From contig NZ_RBZP01000002.1 in NCBI RefSeq assembly GCF_003628505.1, positions 186,001 through 250,000 of the forward strand: a stretch of DNA of 64,000 nucleotides, given 5' to 3'. Source of the stretch: Oceanobacillus halophilus (GTDB lineage Bacteria > Bacillota > Bacilli > Bacillales > Amphibacillaceae). This document shows positions 38,146-49,266 of the stretch, piece after piece (position 1 is the first letter of the stretch; each line of letters begins with the position of its first letter). The position numbers and the translations under genes were made by a program. A model generated the notes under the pieces. It ran no database searches, was not told the DNA's origin, and saw nothing but the letters and a program-made list of their open reading frames with translations.

Positions 38146-38170
38146 AGAAATCGGCTAAATGCCGATTTTC
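38146..38170 (-). terminator. hairpin after the gamma-glutamyltransferase gene
   Basis: GAAATCGGC and GCCGATTTT pair around TAAAT; the minus strand continues TTAATTTG, a weak U tract. It separates ggt from the chromate genes. Confidence 0.6.
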
Positions 38171-38184
38171 CGCTGTATCTCTTT

Positions 38185-39798
38185 TTACCAAGCAGCTATA
38201 GTACCATCTGTTCTAGACTCAGAACCGCCAGTTAATACTCCAGTATTAGGGTTACGCCAGATTATTTGACCTCTACCAAAACTGTTTGGTTCCAACTGGA
38301 TGTTTATATCATGCCCTTTATTCTTTAATTGTTGTGCAAGATGATGATGAAAACGATCTTCCACCTCTACTTTTTTCTCCTTCATCCATTGCCATCTTGG
38401 GGCATCTAAGGCAGCCTGTGGATGCAGTCCAAAATCAATGGTATTCATAACAACCTGCACATGACCTTGGGGCTGCATAAAACCCCCCATGACCCCAAAT
38501 GGGCCAACTGCTTGATTATCCTTCGTTAAAAATCCAGGAATGATAGTATGGTACGTTCGTTTTCCACCTTGCAAAGCATTCACATGATTCCGATCCATCG
38601 AAAAATTATGTCCACGATTTTGCAAGGAAATTCCTGTCCCAGGAACGACTATCCCTGAACCAAAGCCCATGTAATTACTTTGAATAAAGGATACCATATT
38701 GCCTTCATTATCAGCCGTTGCTAAGTAAACCGTACCACTCATTGTAGGCTCCCCTGCTTCTGGCATTCTAGCTTCTTCACCGATAAGAGACCTTCTATTT
38801 GCTGCATAACTTTCACTCAAAATTTCTTCTACAGAAAGTTTCATGTATTTATCCTCTGTTACATGCTTCTCGGCATCAGCAAATGCTAGTTTGATAGCTT
38901 CAATTTGTTTATGATAAGTTTCTATTGTATCTTTAGCAGAAAAGTCGAATCCTTTTAGGATGTTTAACGCTTCTAGTGCGACTATCCCCTGTCCATTAGG
39001 TGGGATCTCCCACACATCATAACCACGGTAATTGATATGGATAGGATCTACCCAATCTGGTTTGAATTCAGCTAAATCTTCTGCTGTAAGATATCCACCG
39101 GTTTGGTGAGAGAACAATGAAATTTTTTCCGCTATTTCCCCACGATAAAAAGACTCTCCATTTGTTTCAGCGATTTCCTGTAATGTATTTGCATGATCAG
39201 GAGATGACCAGATTTCACCAACTTTCGGTGCTCTCCCACTTGGAGCAAATGTTTTAAACCAATTGTTGAAAACATCTTCTGTAAGTTCTTCCTTATATGT
39301 ATGATAAGCATTTTCCCAATACTTTCCTAACGTTGGAGAAACGGGGTAACCTTCTCTTGCGTATATTATTGCCGGCTTAAGTACTTCTGTTAATGGTAAT
39401 TTTCCAAAACGTGCAGATAACTCCGCCCATGCTCCTGGTGCTCCTGGTACGGTAACCGGCACCCAACCATGTGTCGGAATTTCCTCTAAGCCCTTCTCTT
39501 TTAAGATATCAATGGATATAGATTTTGGTGAACGACCACTACTATTCAGTCCATGAAGTTTTCCTTTTGTCCAAACTAGAGCAAAGGCATCACTACCAAT
39601 TCCATTAGAAGTCGGTTCTACTACGGTTAAACAAGCTGCAGTAGCAATGGCAGCGTCAATAGCATTCCCACCTTTTTTTAAAATGTCCAAACCTGCTTGA
39701 GCAGCTAGTGGCTGGGAAGTAGCTACCATCCCGTTCTTAGCATATTTTGAGTTACTAGCTATTGGATATGGATTCGATTGATGGTTAATAGATAACAA
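38185..39798 (-). CDS. ywrD: gamma-glutamyltransferase family protein (YwrD-like)
   Basis: 537 residues. The N-terminal part has GMVATSQPLAAQAGLDILKKGGNAIDAAIA and VVEPTSNGIGSDAFALVW. The autoprocessing nucleophile threonine is in MSGTVYLATADNEGNMVSFIQSN, and GGKRTYHTIIPG and GVMGGFMQPQGHVQV complete the small subunit. The family cleaves gamma-glutamyl bonds, for example in glutathione or polyglutamate. There is no signal peptide, so it is cytoplasmic, as in YwrD, unlike the secreted Ggt. Start TTG eight bases after GGAGG. Confidence 0.9.
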   Translation of the reverse strand: MLSINHQSNPYPIASNSKYAKNGMVATSQPLAAQAGLDILKKGGNAIDAAIATAACLTVVEPTSNGIGSDAFALVWTKGKLHGLNSSGRSPKSISIDILKEKGLEEIPTHGWVPVTVPGAPGAWAELSARFGKLPLTEVLKPAIIYAREGYPVSPTLGKYWENAYHTYKEELTEDVFNNWFKTFAPSGRAPKVGEIWSSPDHANTLQEIAETNGESFYRGEIAEKISLFSHQTGGYLTAEDLAEFKPDWVDPIHINYRGYDVWEIPPNGQGIVALEALNILKGFDFSAKDTIETYHKQIEAIKLAFADAEKHVTEDKYMKLSVEEILSESYAANRRSLIGEEARMPEAGEPTMSGTVYLATADNEGNMVSFIQSNYMGFGSGIVVPGTGISLQNRGHNFSMDRNHVNALQGGKRTYHTIIPGFLTKDNQAVGPFGVMGGFMQPQGHVQVVMNTIDFGLHPQAALDAPRWQWMKEKKVEVEDRFHHHLAQQLKNKGHDINIQLEPNSFGRGQIIWRNPNTGVLTGGSESRTDGTIAAW

Positions 39799-39890
39799 AA
39801 TATACCCTCCTTTTATACGAAATTATCTGAATTATATATAATCGTAATGAATTATCGGTTATGTGTCAATTATTATCTAATGGAACCAAC

Positions 39891-40838
39891 TCAGCTGCTT
39901 AAATAAGGCAATTTCCTGATATCCACATTTCCACCGGACAACACACAAACAACCTTCTTATCCTTCACACCCAACTTATTATTTATAGCAGCTGCTACTG
40001 TCACAGCGCTTGAAGGCTCTATCAATTGCTTCATTCGTTCCAATACAAAAGCTTGTGCCTGCTTTATCTCATCTTCTGAAACAAGCTGGATATCATCTAG
40101 GTACTTTTGAATAACCGGATATGTCATGTTCCCTGGTTGACTGGTTCTGAGTCCATCGGCAATAGTTGAAGTTGGAGGAATGGCAGTTATTTTATTATTT
40201 TTTAAAGAAAGGAATGTATCATTGGCTGTTTGTGGTTCAACCCCGATGACCTTTACCTTTGGCTTTGTTTGCTTAATTGCGGTTAGAATGCCAGATATTA
40301 GCCCTCCACCACCAATTGGTACTACGACTACATCTACACATTCCAATTGCTCCAAAATCTCTAAGCCTATGGTACCTTGGCCCGCCATAATGAATGGATC
40401 ATCATATGGCGGGATAAAAACTCCATTATGTTCACGTGCTAATACCTTTGCTCTTGGTAGCCTTTCTGCAGACGTCGTCCCACACTTTTCTATTGTTCCT
40501 CCATAAGCTTTAATAGCATTTAGTTTGCTTTCGTTTGCATCGACAGGAACTACTATAGTTGCGGAAACCCCTAGTTGATTGGCAATATACGCAACTGCCT
40601 GCCCATGATTTCCACTGGATGCGGCTGTAATAAATGTCGCACCTTGTTTTACTGCTTGCTTTACCTTATTCGTAGCCCCACGAATTTTAAATGAACCTGT
40701 TTTCTGTAAATGTTCTCCTTTAAAATACATCTGATTCCCACAAATTTCACTTAGCTGAGCAGAATATAACATCGGAGTTTCGTGAATCACACCTTCAATA
40801 TTTTCACGTGCTTGTAAAATGTCATGTACAATAATCAT
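39891..40838 (-). CDS. PLP-dependent threonine/serine dehydratase-like enzyme
   Basis: 315 residues, fold type II PLP enzyme. The PLP lysine is in LQKTGSFKIRGATNK, the phosphate-binding loop is VPIGGGGLISG, and the asparagine loop is SSGNHGQAVAY. The length matches catabolic threonine deaminases and serine racemases; no C-terminal regulatory ACT domain is present, so it is not the biosynthetic IlvA. It probably deaminates threonine to 2-oxobutyrate or serine to pyruvate. GGAAGGAA precedes the ATG; it starts 19 bases after the esterase stop and may be co-transcribed with it. Confidence 0.88.
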   Translation of the reverse strand: MIIVHDILQARENIEGVIHETPMLYSAQLSEICGNQMYFKGEHLQKTGSFKIRGATNKVKQAVKQGATFITAASSGNHGQAVAYIANQLGVSATIVVPVDANESKLNAIKAYGGTIEKCGTTSAERLPRAKVLAREHNGVFIPPYDDPFIMAGQGTIGLEILEQLECVDVVVVPIGGGGLISGILTAIKQTKPKVKVIGVEPQTANDTFLSLKNNKITAIPPTSTIADGLRTSQPGNMTYPVIQKYLDDIQLVSEDEIKQAQAFVLERMKQLIEPSSAVTVAAAINNKLGVKDKKVVCVLSGGNVDIRKLPYLSS

Positions 40839-40857
40839 TGGTAGATTCCTTCCTACT

Positions 40858-41610
40858 TTAATTTTTAAGTAAAGAGCGAATGAATTCTATACTTTTCTCG
40901 GAAATGAGTTCCTTATCATTGTCTAATGTTGCAACATGATAGCTATTTTTAAGTTCAACGATTGATTTATTTTCAGAAGATATTCGATTATATATTTCCA
41001 CTGAATTTTCAGGTGGTACAACATGATCTACTTCTGATTTGAATATAAGAGATGGAGATGTAACCTTTCCTAAATTTTCTCTCACCTGCTTTGATAGTTC
41101 CATTAAATCACTCATTGATTTTACTGGTGTTCTCTTGTACGCTAACTCGATGACATTTTCTTGTTTGATATCCGATCCAATTCCTTCAACAAATCTGGTA
41201 TCTCCTTTAGATAATTGTTCATAGTTATCATTCATATCTGGCATGTTTATTGCTGCGTTTATCGGCATAACTCCTTTTATTTCTGGGTGCTTTTCTGCTA
41301 AATACAAGGTTAATGTCCCACCCATGGACAATCCGGTTACGAAAATAGTAGAACAGGTTTCTTTTAGTTTTTCCAGCCCACCTTCTACATTATTTATCCA
41401 GTCTTTGAAACTTGCTTTTTCCATATTTTCCGGTGTCGTTCCATGACCTTTCAATCTTGGTCCATAAACAGTATATCCAGCTTCAGCAATTCTTTCTCCT
41501 AAAAACCGCATACTTTGCGTGGTTCCAGTAAATCCATGGATCACCAATACCCCAACATCATTACCTTTTAAATAGAACTCTTCCGCACCTTTTAATACTT
41601 TTTCACCCAT
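40858..41610 (-). CDS. est: carboxylesterase (Est30-like alpha/beta hydrolase)
   Basis: 250 residues. It has the oxyanion HGFTGTTQSM, nucleophile elbow FVTGLSMGGTL, acid in SEVDHVVPPENS and histidine in NSYHVATLDND: a full Ser-Asp-His triad of the Geobacillus Est30/YvaK type. These cytoplasmic esterases hydrolyse short-chain esters. Two ATGs lie close together. The one at 41610 is chosen because GGAGG lies eight bases before it, whereas it is only two bases before the one at 41616. Confidence 0.9.
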   Translation of the reverse strand: MGEKVLKGAEEFYLKGNDVGVLVIHGFTGTTQSMRFLGERIAEAGYTVYGPRLKGHGTTPENMEKASFKDWINNVEGGLEKLKETCSTIFVTGLSMGGTLTLYLAEKHPEIKGVMPINAAINMPDMNDNYEQLSKGDTRFVEGIGSDIKQENVIELAYKRTPVKSMSDLMELSKQVRENLGKVTSPSLIFKSEVDHVVPPENSVEIYNRISSENKSIVELKNSYHVATLDNDKELISEKSIEFIRSLLKN

Positions 41611-41632
41611 TAACATTTCCTCCCCCTTTTTA

Positions 41633-42145
41633 GGCTCTTTAATTAGCTTTGTTGCTACTAACTATATCGAAATTGATAGAAACTCCGAATATATTTAATT
41701 AAGAATAAATAACTAATGGAGCGATTCGTTAACACCGCTACGGAAATACACTCCGCTTTCCGCGGGGAGCTGGTGAGCCTCCTTCGTGCTGTCGCACTAC
41801 GTAGTCTCACCGATGCTCTTCTTCCCGCAGGAGGCTCCGTGTATTTCCTTCGCTAATTTGGTGCTTTATAACTTCCAAGCATGTTATAAAGACTCTATAG
41901 ATATAGATAAGGCTACCACTATTAAGCAGGTTGATTGGAGCGGAGGGCAGTCGACTCCTGCGGGAAGATAGGCCTAGATGAGACCCCGCAGTGCGGTAGC
42001 ACGAGGAGGCTCATCAGCCGCCCGCGGAAAGCGACTGCCCGGAGCGGAAATCAACAAGGCACTACATTTATCTTTAATTAAAGTAATTCACAGTTTATAC
42101 AAAATGCGTCCTAACTATAAAAAGCAACAAATCTTTTCCGTGTAA
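41633..42145. mobile_element. MITE-like element, copy B, right end decayed
   Basis: Left end GGCTCTTTAATTAGCTTTGT and then GATAGAAACTCCGAATATATTTAATTAAGAAT match copy A closely, as does the interior (CCGCTTTCCGCGGGGAGCTG, GGTGAGCCTCCTTCGTGCTG). The right end reaches AAAAAGCAACAAATCTTTTCC but lacks the final GAGCC, and no target duplication is seen. It fills the gap between the esterase and glpK. An internal open frame of 61 codons is repeat-derived. Confidence 0.75.
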
Positions 42146-42181
42146 CGATTAACCGCAGTCCCAATATATTAGAGTATTTTC

Positions 42182-43713
<1,532 letters not shown>

Positions 43714-43975
43714 GTTGTTAGTTATTACCATTATACGATGAATTAGCTTATGTTAATAATTTTTTTATTTATTTAATACGGTGATCATTTAAGCATTCTC
43801 GCCAAACTATTAATTTAATTGAAAAAGGAAAACCTTAAAATTATGCCTTGAAATTTGTTATGCGGTTAATCAAACACTAGATGAAAAATTCTGGAAGGAA
43901 AGGAAGAAGGATATAAAGTGAAAAATCATAAGACTAAATGAACAGAAATAAAATAAAGCAAATAACTTGGAAATA

Positions 43976-44116
43976 GAGGCTGAGACGAAAGTAATTTTTT
44001 CATAGGAAAACTGAACATGATTTGGTAGGTGCATAAATACCGCTCCGGAAAAATACTTCGCTATGTAGCACATTGTTCATTTTCTTAGTTAAACACTTTA
44101 GTTATGTCCCAACCTC
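43976..44116. repeat. 141-bp inverted-repeat element (GAGGCTGAGAC type)
   Basis: The left end GAGGCTGAGACGAAAG is an imperfect inverted repeat of the right end TTTAGTTATGTCCCAACCTC. A half copy of this end may stand at 13981. The interior is AT-rich and non-coding. Sequences ending GAGGTTGGGACA occur in many low-GC Gram-positives. The remaining gap 43714-43975 is AT-rich with no visible feature. Confidence 0.6.
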
Positions 44117-44140
44117 ATTATAAGAGACCTTCTTCAAGTT

Positions 44141-44632
44141 TTATCGATTATCAATTTTTTCCGGATACATATCATGATTCATCATACGATGCTCTGCCAT
44201 TTTTTCATACTTTGTTCCTGGTTTGCCATAATTACAATATGGATCAATAGAAATTCCCCCACGTGGAGTAAACTTCCCCCATACTTCGATGTAGCGAGGA
44301 TTCATTTTTTTTATGAGGTCATTCATAATGATATTCATCGTATCTTCATGAAAGGCCCCATGATTTCGGAAACTAAATAAATATAATTTTAAAGACTTGC
44401 TTTCTACCATTTTAATATCAGGAATATAACTGATGTATACTGTAGCAAAATCTGGCTGATTTGTAATCGGACACAATGCTGTGAATTCTGGACAATTAAA
44501 TTTTACAAAGTAATCCCTGTTTGGATGCTTATTGTCAAATGTTTCTATAACATCTGGATTATATTCGAAATTGTAGGATGTACCTTGATTACCTAATAAC
44601 GTTAAATCCGCTAGTTGATCTTCATTTTTCAT
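44141..44632 (-). CDS. queF: NADPH-dependent 7-cyano-7-deazaguanine reductase
   Basis: 163 residues (B. subtilis QueF 165). It reduces preQ0 to preQ1 in queuosine synthesis. The thioimide-forming cysteine is in [19 protein letters not shown], with the following aspartate; [21 protein letters not shown] is the QueF motif. The start is ATG 44632 (MKNEDQ) after AGGAGGAA; the frame runs on upstream into the repeat element but those residues are unlike QueF. Expression is governed by a preQ1 riboswitch about 250 bases upstream. Confidence 0.96.
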   Translation of the reverse strand: MKNEDQLADLTLLGNQGTSYNFEYNPDVIETFDNKHPNRDYFVKFNCPEFTALCPITNQPDFATVYISYIPDIKMVESKSLKLYLFSFRNHGAFHEDTMNIIMNDLIKKMNPRYIEVWGKFTPRGGISIDPYCNYGKPGTKYEKMAEHRMMNHDMYPEKIDNR

Positions 44633-44656
44633 TGTATATTTTCCTCCTAAAAGTGT

Positions 44657-44838
44657 GTGTTCAAAAAGGAGGATAAAAAGGACCGAGAAGTTCGAGGCGG
44701 CGTAGCTTTGAACAGCGGAAAAGCAAGCCAACGAGCTTTTACAGGATGTAGTGACTTTGACGTTCGGCACAGGACGTGTCGGCACTTAGTCGAAAGCCCC
44801 CTAATCGATGTGTCATTTTTACCGGACTTTTTGAACAC
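44657..44838. repeat. 182-bp repeat element with GTGTTCAAAAAG ends, inside the queF leader
   Basis: Perfect 12-base terminal inverted repeats, GTGTTCAAAAAG (44657-44668) and CTTTTTGAACAC (44827-44838), with a few further paired bases (GTCCGG versus GAGGAT). The interior contains palindromes such as CGACACGTCCTGTGCCG-like segments. I recall very similar elements in other Bacillaceae genomes. It has no coding capacity of its own. It lies between the riboswitch terminator and the queF ribosome site, 24 bases from the ATG. Confidence 0.75.
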
Positions 44839-44841
44839 CTA

Positions 44842-44923
44842 TAAAAAGATAAATGCCATGCACCGCTAAGGTACATGGCATCTAACCTTAGTTTTTTATA
44901 GAGGGTTTATACTAAGAACCTCT
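44842..44923 (-). ncRNA. preQ1-I riboswitch with intrinsic terminator, queF leader
   Basis: Read on the minus strand, 44923 to 44886 has the class I preQ1 aptamer: AGAGGTTC stem, loop, ACCCTCT, then the A-rich tail ATAAAAAACTAAGG that forms the pseudoknot. Directly after it a hairpin pairs ATGCCATGTACC with GGTGCATGGCAT (44853-44881), followed by TTATCTTTTT, a transcription terminator. The aptamer gives repression of queF when preQ1 is bound. Confidence 0.9.
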
Positions 44924-44941
44924 CCTTATGAATCTCTGTCT

Positions 44942-44970
44942 ATTATATATAGGAAGAAAAACTGTGTCAA
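44942..44970 (-). promoter_or_regulatory. sigma-A promoter of the preQ1 riboswitch-queF unit
   Basis: TTGACA (44965-44970) and TATAAT (44942-44947) on the minus strand, spaced 17 bases, both perfect. Transcription would start near 44935, a dozen bases before the aptamer. Confidence 0.85.
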
Positions 44971-45030
44971 TGTTCCAGTAAATACCATTTAACAATTCAA
45001 CTTATCGCAAACGCTTTAAATTGACACAAA

Positions 45031-45108
45031 TTGTTACGATTTTCACAAACTGTATTACTATTTTTTGTGTTAGAATGAATACAGAAATAGTTGTTCACTA
45101 ATTCACAA
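45031..45108 (+). promoter_or_regulatory. pflB promoter region with two Rex-like operators
   Basis: TTGTTACGATTTTCACAA (45031-45048) and TTGTTCACTAATTCACAA (45091-45108) each match most of the Rex consensus TTGTGAANNNNTTCACAA, with a perfect right half. Between them an extended -10, TGTTAGAAT (hexamer 45071-45076), places the start near 45083, so the two sites flank the promoter. A weak cre-like sequence, GCAAACGCTTTAAA, lies at 45007. Rex would repress when NADH is low. Confidence 0.65.
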
Positions 45109-45153
45109 AAGCAACTATTAATATTCATTTAATTTAATTAGGAGGGTTATCAA

Positions 45154-47397
45154 ATGACTCTAGCTTCTCAAGAAAAATTAGGTTTCAAAGGCGGCAAATG
45201 GCAAACAGAAATTAATGTCAGAGATTTTATTATGAATAATGTTACTCCTTACGTTGGTGATGAAAGCTTTCTAACTGGGCCAACAAAAGCGACACTTGAT
45301 TTATGGGATCATGTGATGGACTTAACAAAGAAAGAACGTGAAAATGGTGGAGTTCTAGATATGGATACTAAAATTGTTTCCACTATCACTTCACACGGAC
45401 CAGGTTATTTAGATAAAGATAAAGAAAAAATTGTTGGTGTCCAAACCGATGAACCATTCAAACGTTCCTTACAGCCATTTGGCGGAATTCGCATGGCAGT
45501 TGGCGCAGCTGAAGCTTATGGCTTTGAAGTGGATGAAGAAGTACAACATATATTTACCGAATATCGTAAAACCCACAACCAAGGTGTATTTGATGCCTAT
45601 ACACCAGAAATGAGAGCAGCAAGAAGTGCCGGAATTATCACTGGTCTACCAGATGCTTATGGGCGTGGTCGTATTATTGGTGATTATCGTCGTGTAGCAC
45701 TATACGGTGTTGATAGATTAATTGAAGATAAGAAAGAACAACTTTCAGAAGTTGGAGCAAATGGTGTTATGTCACCAGATGTTATTCGTGATAGAGAAGA
45801 AATCTCTGAACAAATTCGTGCCCTAAATGAGCTTAAACAATTAGGCGAAACTTACGGCTTTGATATTTCTAAACCAGCAACGAATGCGAAAGAAGCATTT
45901 CAATGGTTATATCTAGGGTACCTAGCAGCCATTAAGGAACAAAATGGTGCAGCGATGAGTTTAGGAAGAGTTTCTACATTCTTAGATATTTATATTGATC
46001 GTGACATTTTAAATGGCGTTCTGACTGAAGAAGAAGCACAAGAAATTGTGGACCATTTTGTCATGAAACTTCGCTTAGTGAAATTTTCTAGAACACCTGA
46101 ATATAACGAACTTTACAGTGGAGACCCTACTTGGGTAACAGAATCTATCGGTGGGATTGCCAAAGATGGTACACCATTAGTAACGAAAAGCTCTTATCGT
46201 TTCTTGCATACGTTAGATAACTTAGGGCCAGCACCAGAGCCAAACTTAACTGTACTTTGGTCTGAAAGTTTACCTTCTAACTTTAAACGTTATTGTGCAA
46301 ACATGTCTATTAAAACAAGCTCTATCCAGTATGAAAATGATGATTTAATGCGTGACATCTATGGTGATGACTACGGAATTGCTTGCTGTGTATCCGCCAT
46401 GGCAATCGGTAAACAAATGCAATTCTTTGGTGCAAGAGCGAACTTGGCTAAAGCACTTCTTTACGCAATCAATGGTGGAGTTGATGAAAAATCATTGAAA
46501 CAGATTGCTCCACACTATGCACCAATTACTTCTGATTACTTGAATTATGAGGAAGTAATGGAAAAATTTGATGTCATGATGGACTGGTTAGCGGACCTTT
46601 ACGTAAACACATTAAATGTCATTCACTACATGCATGATAAGTACAGCTATGAACGAATTGAGATGGCCTTACATGATAAAGAAATCTTACGTACCCTAGC
46701 TTGCGGTATTGCTGGTTTATCTGTTGCAGCTGACTCACTCAGTGCGATTAAATATGCAAAAGTAAAAGTATTGCGTAACGAACAAGGCTATGCAGTTGAT
46801 TATGAAATAGATGGAGATTACCCTAAATACGGTAATAACGATAACCGTGTGGATGATATTGCAGTGAATCTTGTTAAATCATTCATGAAGAAAGTTAGAA
46901 AACATCATACGTACAGAAATTCAGTTCCAACTCAATCCATCTTAACCATTACTTCTAATGTGGTTTATGGGAAGAAAACAGGAAGCACTCCTGATGGAAG
47001 AGAAGCAGGAAAACCATTTGCTCCTGGTGCAAACCCAATGCATGGGCGTGATCAAAAAGGTGCATTAGCATCCTTAAGCTCTGTTGCTAAATTGCCATAT
47101 GAATATTCACTAGATGGTATCAGTAACACATTCTCTATTGTTCCTAAAGCACTAGGAAAAGATGAAGAAACAAGAAAAAATAATTTAGTTGCTATGTTAG
47201 ACGGTTATACGATGAAAGGTGGACACCACCTAAACGTAAACGTATTTGACCGTGAAACATTATTGGATGCAATGGAACATCCAGAAGAATACCCACAATT
47301 AACCATTCGTGTATCTGGGTATGCGGTAAACTTTATTAAACTAACAAGAGAACAACAAATAGATGTAATTAACCGTACGTTCCATGAAAATCGTTAA
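45154..47397 (+). CDS. pflB: formate C-acetyltransferase (pyruvate formate-lyase)
   Basis: 747 residues. It splits pyruvate with CoA into acetyl-CoA and formate under anoxic conditions. The two active-site cysteines are in [13 protein letters not shown], and the glycyl radical site is in [14 protein letters not shown] near the C-terminus. Pfl stretches such as [30 protein letters not shown] and [10 protein letters not shown] are all present. AGGAGGG before the ATG. Its activase follows 78 bases downstream. Confidence 0.97.
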   Translation: MTLASQEKLGFKGGKWQTEINVRDFIMNNVTPYVGDESFLTGPTKATLDLWDHVMDLTKKERENGGVLDMDTKIVSTITSHGPGYLDKDKEKIVGVQTDEPFKRSLQPFGGIRMAVGAAEAYGFEVDEEVQHIFTEYRKTHNQGVFDAYTPEMRAARSAGIITGLPDAYGRGRIIGDYRRVALYGVDRLIEDKKEQLSEVGANGVMSPDVIRDREEISEQIRALNELKQLGETYGFDISKPATNAKEAFQWLYLGYLAAIKEQNGAAMSLGRVSTFLDIYIDRDILNGVLTEEEAQEIVDHFVMKLRLVKFSRTPEYNELYSGDPTWVTESIGGIAKDGTPLVTKSSYRFLHTLDNLGPAPEPNLTVLWSESLPSNFKRYCANMSIKTSSIQYENDDLMRDIYGDDYGIACCVSAMAIGKQMQFFGARANLAKALLYAINGGVDEKSLKQIAPHYAPITSDYLNYEEVMEKFDVMMDWLADLYVNTLNVIHYMHDKYSYERIEMALHDKEILRTLACGIAGLSVAADSLSAIKYAKVKVLRNEQGYAVDYEIDGDYPKYGNNDNRVDDIAVNLVKSFMKKVRKHHTYRNSVPTQSILTITSNVVYGKKTGSTPDGREAGKPFAPGANPMHGRDQKGALASLSSVAKLPYEYSLDGISNTFSIVPKALGKDEETRKNNLVAMLDGYTMKGGHHLNVNVFDRETLLDAMEHPEEYPQLTIRVSGYAVNFIKLTREQQIDVINRTFHENR

Positions 47398-47411
47398 TTT
47401 ATCATACAATC

Positions 47412-47434
47412 AGAGGGAGAGTATTTCTCCCTCT
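47412..47434 (+). other. hairpin between pflB and pflA
   Basis: AGAGGGAGA and TCTCCCTCT form a perfect nine-pair stem. There is no U tract, so it more likely shields the pflB message end, allowing more pflB than pflA, than terminates. Confidence 0.65.
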
Positions 47435-47475
47435 AGCAAATTCTTAAGCTAGGAAATATTGGGGAGGTTTTTAAT

Positions 47476-48228
47476 ATGAAAGGACGTATACATTCAGTAG
47501 AAACATGTGGAACAGTAGATGGACCAGGTCTTCGCTATGTCATCTTTACGCAAGGCTGTCCTCTACGCTGCCAATTTTGCCACAATCCCGATACATGGAA
47601 AATGGGCGACGGCAAAGTCGTAACCGTAGATGAAATGGTTGAGGACATTTTAAATTACCTCCCCTTTTTCCAAGCATCCGGTGGTGGAGTAACCGTTAGT
47701 GGTGGTGAACCATTACTTCAAAGCAAATTTTTAATAGAATTATTTAAAGAATTGAAGAAACATGGGGTTCATACAACCATTGACACTGCAGGTGGTTGTT
47801 TTACCAAGTCTCCTAGTTTTCTAGAAACACTTGATGAGTTACTGAAATTAACAGATCTTGTCATGCTGGATATCAAACAAATTAATCCAGAAAAACATAA
47901 AGTTTTAACTGGTATGTCAAACGAACATATTCTTGAATTTGCCAACTACCTCAAAGAAAAACAAGTTCCTATCTGGGTTCGCCACGTATTAATACCCGAA
48001 CGAAGCGATTATGATGAAGACTTGAAAGGGTTAGCTGGTTTTATCAGTACGCTATCCAATGTTGAAAGAGTGGAAGTTCTCCCATACCATAAGCTCGGTG
48101 TTTATAAGTGGGAAAACCTTGGATTAAATTACCCATTAGAAGGTATTGAAGCCCCATCCGCAGAACGAGTTGAAAATGCAGAACGGATATTGGGAGAATC
48201 GATAAAAAAAATAGCACAACATGCATAA
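47476..48228 (+). CDS. pflA: pyruvate formate-lyase activating enzyme
   Basis: 250 residues, radical SAM enzyme that makes the glycyl radical on PflB. It has the cluster motif [16 protein letters not shown] (CxxxCxxC), [14 protein letters not shown] and DTAGG, followed by [24 protein letters not shown] precedes the ATG. It is co-transcribed with pflB and ends at a good terminator. Confidence 0.96.
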   Translation: MKGRIHSVETCGTVDGPGLRYVIFTQGCPLRCQFCHNPDTWKMGDGKVVTVDEMVEDILNYLPFFQASGGGVTVSGGEPLLQSKFLIELFKELKKHGVHTTIDTAGGCFTKSPSFLETLDELLKLTDLVMLDIKQINPEKHKVLTGMSNEHILEFANYLKEKQVPIWVRHVLIPERSDYDEDLKGLAGFISTLSNVERVEVLPYHKLGVYKWENLGLNYPLEGIEAPSAERVENAERILGESIKKIAQHA

Positions 48229-48238
48229 ATAAGTGTAG

Positions 48239-48278
48239 ACCCCAGAAGGAGGAATTCTTCTGGGGTTGATTGTTTTAT
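48239..48278 (+). terminator. terminator of pflBA
   Basis: ACCCCAGAAG and CTTCTGGGGT pair around GAGGAATT, followed by TGATTGTTTTA. Confidence 0.88.
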
Positions 48279-48375
48279 AGGTCGGTCTACGGGGCAGTTT
48301 AGGGCTCGTGCTATTGTCTCATAGAACTACTCAGGAGTTATAGGTGTTACCATACTAGTTTATCTTGTCAATTAC

Positions 48376-49179
48376 TCACCTCATTACAGATCCACCTGAT
48401 ATTTTCACCGATTCTCCTACAATGTTGGCTGCAGCATCAGTCAGCAGAAAGGCAATGGTGTTGGCAACTTCTTCTGGTGATGAAATACGGCCTGATGGAA
48501 TGCTTTTATTAGCAACGGTATATTGTTCTTCAAAACTTCTACCCTCTTTGATTCCCTTTTTTCGAATAGATTCTTTTCCCATCTCTGTTTCCACATATCC
48601 CGGACATACCGCATTGACACGTACTCCATGTTGAATGGCTTCTAAGGCAAATGATTGGGTAAAACCAATCAATGCGAATTTCGATCCGCAATAAGCAGTC
48701 CCACCATAAGTGCCACGAAGACCGGATAAAGAAGCTACATTCACAACTGATCCTTCTTTTCTATCCTTCATAGTCGAGTAGATTTTCTTCGTTAATAGAA
48801 TTGGTACCGTATAGTTCACATGCATTACTTTCTCCAGTTGTTCGATTGTCATGTCCTCCACAATTGCACTGTTTCCTAATACCCCTGCAGAGTTAACAAG
48901 ATGGGATACGAACCCATTTGCACTTTCAGCAGCCTCAACAAGCTGATCCAGTTCTGCTGAATTCGTCAAATCTGCTGAGACAACCAACACCTTCGCATCG
49001 GAATTTTCATTTAAAATCTCTTCTTTTAATTGTTGAAGCACCTCCTCCCGTCTTCCAGTAATCGTAATTGCAGCACCCATACCAGCAAGTACCTTTGCTG
49101 TTTCATATCCAATTCCACCAGTAGCACCCGTAATTAATGCATGTTTTCCGACTAACGCATCCTTTGAAAATAGACTCAT
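48376..49179 (-). CDS. short-chain dehydrogenase/reductase
   Basis: 267 residues. Classical SDR: ALITGATGGIGYETAK cofactor loop, NSAG in HLVNSAGVLG, catalytic serine in VNVASLSG, and YCGSK as YxxxK. PGYVETEMG and the C-terminal ISGGSVMR are typical of glucose/ribitol-type members. The substrate is unknown. It lies between pflA and adhE but has its own ribosome site (GGAGGATACAT) and could be read through from adhE only past a terminator. Confidence 0.88.
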   Translation of the reverse strand: MSLFSKDALVGKHALITGATGGIGYETAKVLAGMGAAITITGRREEVLQQLKEEILNENSDAKVLVVSADLTNSAELDQLVEAAESANGFVSHLVNSAGVLGNSAIVEDMTIEQLEKVMHVNYTVPILLTKKIYSTMKDRKEGSVVNVASLSGLRGTYGGTAYCGSKFALIGFTQSFALEAIQHGVRVNAVCPGYVETEMGKESIRKKGIKEGRSFEEQYTVANKSIPSGRISSPEEVANTIAFLLTDAAANIVGESVKISGGSVMR

Positions 49180-49217
49180 ATGTATCCTCCTTTAATCACT
49201 TATATATCTATTGTAAC

Positions 49218-49255
49218 GAAAAAATCCTCTCTGTATGGAAACAAAGAGGATTTTG
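49218..49255. terminator. terminator of adhE
   Basis: AAAATCCTCT (49221-49230) and AGAGGATTTT (49245-49254) pair; on the minus strand the stem is followed by TTCGTT. It lies just after the adhE stop. Confidence 0.82.
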
Positions 49256-49266
49256 TTTGTTACTAT

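Noticed and set aside
40858-41616. Esterase start at ATG 41616
   Set aside because: GGAGG would be only two bases away; ATG 41610 has the proper eight-base spacing.
44633-44785. N-terminal extension of queF by 51 codons
   Set aside because: The extension is encoded by the repeat element and is unlike QueF; AGGAGG right before codon ATG 44632 fixes the start.
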